Source: Desulfovibrionaceae bacterium
Lineage (GTDB): Bacteria; Desulfobacterota; Desulfovibrionia; Desulfovibrionales; Desulfovibrionaceae
Reading direction: 5' to 3'
Length of the DNA stretch: 48,780 nt
NCBI GenBank assembly: GCA_031082225.1
Contig: JAVHLG010000033.1
Coordinates: 1 to 48,780, forward strand
Below, piece by piece: positions 43,370 through 48,780 of this stretch (position 1 is its first letter; each line of letters starts with the position of its first letter). The notes beneath the pieces are model-generated. The model was given only the letters and a program-made list of their open reading frames with translations. It was not told the origin of the DNA and searched no databases. The position numbers and the translations under genes were made by a program.

Positions 43370-45378
43370 GCGGCGAACCCCAGGGCGATGGCCAGGAGGA
43401 TGACCAGGGTGGCCAGCAGGTAGAGGATGTACAGGTTCAGGTTGCCGTGCTGGAAGCGCTTGAGCGCGTCGCAGGCCGTGAGCACGGCGGAAAACAGGGG
43501 CGCGAAAAAGTCGTCTTTCACCCTGTCGGGCGTCTCGGTGGCGAAGCGGGATGTGCCGGTGGCCGGGAAAAGGCCTTCGGGGGGCGTAAAGCGGCGTTTC
43601 TCGCCGAGCAGGCGGCGAAACAGCACGGTCATGGGCTCGGCATAGGAGGAGGCCGTGTACTGCATGCGCGGCGCGGGCCTGATGTAGCCGCAGTCCCAGG
43701 TGCCGTGGGAGCGCACGCTGCGCCCGGCGAGCAGCCTGCTGCGGGCAAAGGCCAGGATCAGGGCCAGGGCGGCGGCTCCGAAGGTGAGAGACGCGGCGGC
43801 GGTCAAAAGCGTCTCGGGATTGACCACCTCCGAGGGCAGGACCGGCAGGACCGTGGACTGCCCGGCCAGAAGCAGGCGCGCGGCCGGAAGCATGGCCGTA
43901 AAAAGGAAAGGGGCGGCCAGGGCCGCGCCCAGGGCCAAAAGCCCCAAGGACCACATGGCGGCGCGCATGAGCGGGTCTGGATCGTGGGCGTTGACGGCGT
44001 CAGCGGTGCGCGGTTCGCCGGAAAAGACCATGCCGCAGGCCCGGGTGAAGCCGATGACCGACAGGCCGCCGATAAAGGCCAGTCCCGCCACCCCGGTCCA
44101 GGCCCAGACCGCGTCGGTCAGGGGCATGTCCATGGCCGCCAGCCCGCCGCCCACGTAGATGAGAAGCTCCCCGAAAAAGGCGTTGCCCGGCGGCAGTCCG
44201 GAAATGGCCGCCCCGGCCAGGACGCAGGCCCCAGCCGTAAACGGCATGCGTTTGGACAGGCCGCCCAGCCGTTCCATGAAACCGTGGCCCACGGCGTGCA
44301 GCACGCTTCCGGCTCCGAAAAAGAGCAGCCCCTTGAGCAGGGCGTGGTTGATGACGTGAAAAAGCAGCCCGCTCAAGGCGAAAAGGGCCGGGCCGGGATG
44401 GCCCGTGGCCGCGGCCAGCACCCCGAGCCCCAGGCCCAGAAAGATGATGCCCATGTTCTCGATGCTGGAGAAGGCCAGAAACCGCTTGAGCTCTCCCTGG
44501 CCAAGCCCGGCCAGAAGGCCCAGGACGCCGGTCAGGATGCCGATGGCCAGAAGGGTCTGGCCCATCCAGGGGGCAAGGGGGCCAAGGAGCGTCAGGGAGC
44601 GCAGCACGCCGTAGACCCCGGCCTTGATCAGCGCCCCGGACATGAACGCCGAGACGTGGCTGGGCGCGGCGGGATGGGCCTCGGGCAGCCAGACATGCAG
44701 GGGGACGATGCCCGCCTTGACCCCGAATCCGGCCAGGGCCAGGAAAAAAAGGGCCGGGGCGTAGGGACCAAGTACGTCCGGCGCGACCCTGGCCATGGCC
44801 GAAAATTCCATGGACCCGGCCAGATGTCCCAGGATCAGGAAAAAGGCCATGAGAAAGGCCGTGCCCAGGTGGGCGGCGAAGAGGTAGGTGCGCGCCGCTG
44901 TCCGCACCCGGTCCTCCTCGTGGTGCAGGCAGATGAGGAAAAACGGGGCCAGGGACATGATTTCCCAGGACACCAGGAAAAAGACGGCGTTGGCCGCGCA
45001 CACGGTCAGGGCCATGCCAAGGACCATCAGGCAGAAAAAAAACCAGTGCGCGCCAAGATGGCGTTTCCCGGCCAGCCCGGACAGATAGCCCTTGCCATAG
45101 AGGGCGGCGGCCGCGCCCAGGATGAACACCGGGAGCAAAAACAGGGCCGAGAGGGGGTCGATGGTCAGGGAGATGGCCCCGTAGGGCACGCTCCAGGGCA
45201 GGCGCAGGACCGGGGGGACGGGGGCGGTAAGGGCCGATACGGCGGCAAAAAGCCCCAACCCGCAGCCCGCAAGGCAGCCCAGCGGTCCCACCAGGTTGGC
45301 GGCCCGGCCGCGACCGCTTGCCAGCGCCGCCAGGGCCGTGGCCAAAAGGACGAAAAGGGCGGTCAGATAGAGGGGCAT
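43366..45378 (-). CDS. hyfB: Hydrogenase-4-type antiporter subunit HyfB (NuoL-like)
   Basis: 670 residues from 45378 (MPLYLTALFV); a longer start near 45480 would add a Pro-rich stretch not seen in the family. About sixteen membrane segments with TM5 Glu (SWEIMSLAPFFLI), TM7 Lys (FGVKAGIVPLHVWLPEAHPAAPS) and TM8 Lys (SGALIKAGVYG). First gene of the six-gene operon hyfB-C-E-F-large-small. Proton-pumping subunit. Confidence 0.9.
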   Translation of the reverse strand: MPLYLTALFVLLATALAALASGRGRAANLVGPLGCLAGCGLGLFAAVSALTAPVPPVLRLPWSVPYGAISLTIDPLSALFLLPVFILGAAAALYGKGYLSGLAGKRHLGAHWFFFCLMVLGMALTVCAANAVFFLVSWEIMSLAPFFLICLHHEEDRVRTAARTYLFAAHLGTAFLMAFFLILGHLAGSMEFSAMARVAPDVLGPYAPALFFLALAGFGVKAGIVPLHVWLPEAHPAAPSHVSAFMSGALIKAGVYGVLRSLTLLGPLAPWMGQTLLAIGILTGVLGLLAGLGQGELKRFLAFSSIENMGIIFLGLGLGVLAAATGHPGPALFALSGLLFHVINHALLKGLLFFGAGSVLHAVGHGFMERLGGLSKRMPFTAGACVLAGAAISGLPPGNAFFGELLIYVGGGLAAMDMPLTDAVWAWTGVAGLAFIGGLSVIGFTRACGMVFSGEPRTADAVNAHDPDPLMRAAMWSLGLLALGAALAAPFLFTAMLPAARLLLAGQSTVLPVLPSEVVNPETLLTAAASLTFGAAALALILAFARSRLLAGRSVRSHGTWDCGYIRPAPRMQYTASSYAEPMTVLFRRLLGEKRRFTPPEGLFPATGTSRFATETPDRVKDDFFAPLFSAVLTACDALKRFQHGNLNLYILYLLATLVILLAIALGFAA

Positions 45379-45504
45379 GGGCGGGTCCGTCGGGCGTTTT
45401 GCGCGTGGACCGGCGGGACGTCCGTATGGGCGTGGCGTCGGCTGGGGGTATGGATTTTTTGCATGGGCAAACCGCTCCATGTCCGTCAATCAAAAAAGGC
45501 CCTG

Positions 45505-45531
45505 CCTATACCCCGGAAACCGGGAAGTCAA
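45505..45531 (-). promoter_or_regulatory. Possible promoter of the hyf-like operon
   Basis: On the minus strand TTGACT (45526-45531) and TATAGG (45505-45510) are separated by only 15 bases, which contain a CCCGG-TTT-CCGGG palindrome. The short spacer needs an activator or a shifted element. It lies about 125 bases before the hyfB start. Confidence 0.3.
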
Positions 45532-45788
45532 CATGGCAGTTGCTGCCTGTCGCGGGCACATGGACCGTTCCCTGGACGATCTTGGTCATCGCCCGGTTTG
45601 CTGTCCAAGAAAACCGGGACCGCCTCACGCCGTTGGTCCATAGCGAATTGCGCCTGTCTCCCTGACGACCACGACCCATTGGCCACCTCCCGTGCGTCCG
45701 TGGAGAATGTCCGTTCCATGGCATGTTCCTACGGGCAGAGAGCTTGACCGATTGTCAATTTTTCCGCGCCCCCCGCAGCCTCCGAGGC
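45532..45788. other. Intergenic, no supported gene
   Basis: The rest of the 410-base gap between hyfB and the methyltransferase gene. An inverted repeat TTGAC-CGATT-GTCAA at 45747-45761 follows the methyltransferase stop on the minus strand. Nothing else seen. Confidence 0.3.
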
Positions 45789-46910
45789 TCACTTGCGCGC
45801 AACGATGGCCGTCGAAGCGACAAAGCTCCCCGGGGGGCAGTAATCGAACGCCACGTCCACTTCCGCGAAACCGGCGATGTGCAGCATGTCCAGGAGACAG
45901 GCTGTATTGGCGGTCCATTTTCCCAACTTTCTGTCGGAAAGCAGCAGGATGGACGCCGCCCGACCTGTGCGCATGGACGGATTGGCCCCATGGATCTGGT
46001 CATAGGGCATGTGGATGGGGTCATGGATCGTGGCGGCGATGGTTCTTCCCGTCACGATGAGCATGTCGTTGGTCAGGGCGTGCAGCTTGACGAAATAAGA
46101 CAACGGATCCTGCAAATGGTAATAGATGCCGAGAGACAGAACGATGTCGTAGGAGTGGCGTGGAGCGTCGATAAATGCCTCGATGCGCGCATTGTGGTAT
46201 GTGACATGGGATTCGTAAAGGGATCTGGCGTGAAGAAACCGTTTGAGCCCTGCCTCGTTCTCCCAGCCAGGCCCTTCCACGGCCGTCACGCTCAGGGCGT
46301 TGCGGGCCTCGCACTCAAAGCTGTACAAGCCATCCGATGCCGCGAGATCCAGGACGGTCTTGCCCGTGAGATCCCTTGGCAATCGGATCTGATCCAGCAT
46401 GCGGTATGTCAGCACGCCCTTGTACGATTTCGTATAGCGGCCGCCGCCAAGCGGCATGCTGTGAAACCAGGCGGTGTCGGCCGGGGCGTCCCGGTCACCG
46501 TCAAATGGCGCGCCGAGCATCTTTTGGGCCAGCAGGGACTGCTTTGCCTCATGGGCCAGATATTCCTCGAGCGTGTCCGCGGACAGGATGGGAACATCCG
46601 GCCCGAGTTGCCTGCACAGATCCTCCCGCATGGCGGGAAAGAGGGAGTTGGAGGTGACGAGCACGAGATCGGGCTGCAGTGCGGAGAGGGTCTCTGCGTC
46701 GTAGATTTTCAGTCCGTCCAGACGCAGGGAGGTCTTGTTCGGATCCTTGTCGCCCAACCCGATGATGTTGCGTAATATGTCAGGAAATGCATCTTTCAGA
46801 AAGGAGAGCAGATAAGCCGAACCGCTGGCTGCCGGATAGAGAAGAATACGCTTCTTGTCGCTGATGGAAGAGATGGGGAACGTCGTGAGCAGATGTCCGG
46901 CAAGCTTCAT
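45789..46910 (-). CDS. CmoB-like SAM-dependent methyltransferase with N-terminal Rossmann-like domain
   Basis: 373 residues, start at 46910 behind GAGGAT. Residues about 18-115 resemble a nucleotide- or sugar-binding Rossmann fold (RILLYPAASGSAYLLSFL...LQPDLVLVTSNS). From about 190 a class I methyltransferase follows with motif I VLDLAASDGLYSFE and the CmoB/DUF1698-type SLGIYYHLQDPLSYFVKLHALT. The second half may act on a lipid- or sugar-linked substrate; the true substrate cannot be told. It is followed by glycan-type genes, which suggests a role in polysaccharide or LPS modification. Confidence 0.75.
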   Translation of the reverse strand: MKLAGHLLTTFPISSISDKKRILLYPAASGSAYLLSFLKDAFPDILRNIIGLGDKDPNKTSLRLDGLKIYDAETLSALQPDLVLVTSNSLFPAMREDLCRQLGPDVPILSADTLEEYLAHEAKQSLLAQKMLGAPFDGDRDAPADTAWFHSMPLGGGRYTKSYKGVLTYRMLDQIRLPRDLTGKTVLDLAASDGLYSFECEARNALSVTAVEGPGWENEAGLKRFLHARSLYESHVTYHNARIEAFIDAPRHSYDIVLSLGIYYHLQDPLSYFVKLHALTNDMLIVTGRTIAATIHDPIHMPYDQIHGANPSMRTGRAASILLLSDRKLGKWTANTACLLDMLHIAGFAEVDVAFDYCPPGSFVASTAIVARK

Positions 46911-47349
46911 AAATATCCTCGCTGATTCCCCGGTTGATTTTCCGGGTCGGCTTCTCGCTCCCAAACACAGGAACGCAGAGGGGTGACGCCGCCCGCCACT
47001 GTCGAATTCCCAAAGAGATGCACGGAAAGCGGCCCAAAGTCCATATCATGGGGCTGGATCGCAAGGATGCGCCGGATGGCGCTGGCCTAGTATCACGTCC
47101 CTTAAAAAATACGATAGTATTTTTTAAGAAAAATAAATAATTTTAGTTTGTTATCTACGGAACGCCATATGCGCTTTTCGTGGACGCGAACTAGCTTGGC
47201 GAGGCCGCCAGGCAGAGAACCGCCCTGGCTGTCCGTGGCCGCATGGATCATTTCTGCCCGGTGAAGCTGGAAGCGGCGGCAGGTGGACGAAGTGACCCCC
47301 ATGAGGAAATCTTCGAGCCGGGTGACTTGGCCTATCTTCTTAAGATAAA
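46911..47349. other. Intergenic with AT stem-loop
   Basis: 439 bases between the methyltransferase and fucosyltransferase genes. A minus-strand frame (47102-47302) ends in KKYYRIF at the stem-loop but has no recognisable family and may be a relic. The part from 47129 to 47155 is AT-rich. Confidence 0.4.
47101..47128. terminator. Perfect 12-bp AT stem-loop
   Basis: CTTAAAAAATAC-GATA-GTATTTTTTAAG is a perfect inverted repeat with tails of A and T, so it could terminate transcription in either direction. The core AAATAC-NNNN-GTATTT is the same as in the mnhF repeats. Confidence 0.6.
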
Positions 47350-48453
47350 ATGGGAAAAAGAGATTCCAAGGCCAGGGATGGAAATTGGGCGAAGACGGTG
47401 ATAGTGCTTGGAGGTGCGGAATGCTCTTGTCGGGTTGGAGGTGGGCGTTTGATCTCCAGCATGTGCCAAGAAGAGGGATTTCAGATCGTTGTACAACAAG
47501 AAAAGAAGCGCCATGGTGTTTTCGCTTTGGAAAAATACCTGATCGTCAAGGGCTCGGGGGGCTTAAGCAACCGCATCCAGGCCGCCCTGGCCGGGATCGG
47601 CTATTGTCTGCTCACGGGCCGCACCCTGTGCGTGGACTGGCGCGACGGGCTGTATTCCAACGCCTTTGAGAACGTCTTCCCCCTGTATTTCACGGTTCCG
47701 GGCCTGCTAACCGTGGACGTCCCACCGCCGGTTTCGCCCCAGACCACGATTTTTCCGGAGTTCTGGCGCAACCGGCTGGCCGACCCCGTGGCCGTGGAAT
47801 ACCTCTTCGACAACGATCATTTGAGCCGCGCCGTGCGGGAAAAGACCTGCCTCGATTTCACCAGGACGGAGTACGGCCAGGACATCCTGGTGGGCTGGGC
47901 CCCGGACCTGGAGCCGGCCCTGTCCCTGGCCCCGCTTCTGGCCCGGGACGTGCCGGGATTTTCCGGGCGACAGCCCATGCAGGCCTGCCGGGATCTATTG
48001 CGCGGCTACCTGCGCCCCGTGCCGGAACTGGCCCGGGCCGTGGAGGATTTTGCCGCAGCCCGTTTTTTGCCCTCGGGGATGATCGGGGCCCACATCCGGC
48101 ACACGGATCTGAAGTCCCCCCTGGACGCCTTTGTCCGGGTCATCCGGGAGACCATGGAGAAGACCGGCCACGGGCTTTTTATGACCACGGACAACCGCCA
48201 GGTGCAGACCACGTTTTGCCGCCTGTTCCCGGGGGCCGTGCATACCGAGAAGTTTTTTCCCGAACCGGGCGAGCCCCTGCACGCCTACTATGAGGGGCGG
48301 GACAACGCCCGAAAGGGCTTCGAGGCCCTGGTGGACATGTACCTCCTGGCGCGCTGCCGCCACATCGTGCACTACGCCCCGAGCTCGTTTGCCCGGGCGC
48401 CCATCCTGTTGTCCGGGCTGCCCCCGGAGCGGGTCACGGCTATCGGGGGATAG
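47350..48453 (+). CDS. NodZ-like alpha-1,6-fucosyltransferase family protein
   Basis: 367 residues if started at 47350; ATG at 47461 is an alternative and the conserved part begins near residue 62 (EKYLIVKGSGGLSNRIQ). GT23-type features are GGLSNRIQAALAG (nucleotide-sugar binding), HIRHTD (the H-x-R motif of the catalytic core) and EALVDMYLLARCRHIV near the C-terminus. It would transfer fucose (or a related sugar) from GDP-sugar to a glycan acceptor. No membrane segment is evident. A glycan-modification function fits the neighbouring methyltransferase. Confidence 0.78.
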   Translation: MGKRDSKARDGNWAKTVIVLGGAECSCRVGGGRLISSMCQEEGFQIVVQQEKKRHGVFALEKYLIVKGSGGLSNRIQAALAGIGYCLLTGRTLCVDWRDGLYSNAFENVFPLYFTVPGLLTVDVPPPVSPQTTIFPEFWRNRLADPVAVEYLFDNDHLSRAVREKTCLDFTRTEYGQDILVGWAPDLEPALSLAPLLARDVPGFSGRQPMQACRDLLRGYLRPVPELARAVEDFAAARFLPSGMIGAHIRHTDLKSPLDAFVRVIRETMEKTGHGLFMTTDNRQVQTTFCRLFPGAVHTEKFFPEPGEPLHAYYEGRDNARKGFEALVDMYLLARCRHIVHYAPSSFARAPILLSGLPPERVTAIGG

Positions 48454-48693
48454 GCACGCTTCACGGCCGGGTTCCGGATGCTGTCTCTCAATGTCTCCAG
48501 CCAGTGTCGCTTCGCCTAAACGATGTCGTGTTGCGTATCGTCGGATGCAGCGACACGAAAATGCCTGCAAGAAATGAATAGAATGCGGCAACTCATGCTG
48601 TGTGGTCTCGTGCGACGCGCCGGGGTTGACAAGTCGGCCTTTTTTGAAAACCATGCACCAAACCTCATCCCGGGGGTGAAAAAGGAGACGCAT

Positions 48694-48780
48694 ATGAAAG
48701 CAGCAATTCTCATGTTGGCCATTTGTCTGAGCCTTGCGGCCGTGTCCTGCTCAAACGACGACAGCAAACCCGCCGCCCCG
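48694..48780 (+). CDS. Lipoprotein precursor, cut by window end
   Basis: Starts at 48694 behind AAAGGAG. The visible 29 residues (signal MKAAILMLAICLSLAAVSC, then SNDDSKPAAP) show a lipobox AVSC with lipidated Cys19 and a Ser-Asn-Asp-rich linker. The rest lies outside the window. TTGACA about 70 bases upstream (48627) lacks a good -10. Confidence 0.75.
   Translation, partial: MKAAILMLAICLSLAAVSCSNDDSKPAAP

Noticed and set aside
47102-47302. Minus-strand 66-codon gene ending at the AT stem-loop
   Set aside because: No ribosome binding site, no family pattern; perhaps a relic, but it cannot be supported.

Overview
The window is GC-rich DNA that fits the Desulfovibrionaceae (the Desulfovibrio/Solidesulfovibrio group of sulfate reducers). 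The support is a siroheme-decarboxylase gene of the alternative heme pathway, energy-converting membrane complexes of the Mrp and Hyf/Ehr types, many histidine kinases and lone receivers, and glycine/proline-rich secreted proteins. Species cannot be named from the sequence alone. All calls were made by eye; no database search was run.

Layout. 1-7.4 kb: a truncated Pro/Tyr-repeat secreted protein, a diguanylate cyclase with a degenerate receiver, ahbA, secA with a strong stem-loop behind it, a second Pro/Tyr-rich secreted protein, a 55-residue lipoprotein, then about 1 kb without protein genes, followed by an eight-cysteine secreted protein. The non-coding kilobase holds two near-identical, very small transcription units. 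Each has a sigma-54 (-24/-12) promoter and an RNA of about 65-70 nt ending in a long stem-loop, and sequence identity between the copies starts exactly at the predicted +1. This pair is the best candidate for an undescribed element here.

7.4-22.5 kb: a TPR protein, glycerol dehydrogenase, a small zinc-ribbon protein, a MATE exporter with a clear sigma-70 promoter, a secreted beta-propeller-like protein, a polysaccharide deacetylase, a three-gene cell-envelope operon with 4-base overlaps, a HEAT-repeat/receiver fusion, an FtsH-protease-like protein lacking the catalytic Glu, and a secreted DUF1566/Lcl-type protein. 22.7-26.4 kb: a two-component cluster (two kinases, two single-domain receivers).

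26.5-35.1 kb (minus strand): an Mrp-type cation/proton antiporter operon (mnhE-F-G, MbhD-like, MnhB fusion, mnhC, mnhD, two more antiporter-like subunits, a small membrane protein, a cyclic-nucleotide-binding-domain protein). 37.7-45.4 kb (minus strand): a six-subunit Hyf-like complex whose large subunit lacks the nickel ligands of hydrogenases, so it looks like an energy-converting hydrogenase-related (Ehr) complex. Between them sit a secreted PQQ-propeller protein and an orphan, frameshifted MqsA antitoxin.

Two places (downstream of mnhF, and downstream of the Hyf small subunit) carry tandem copies of the gene's own 3' end plus a short AT-rich stem-loop, an unusual shared architecture. 45.8-48.8 kb: a CmoB-like methyltransferase and a NodZ-like fucosyltransferase (probably glycan modification), and the start of a lipoprotein cut by the window end.
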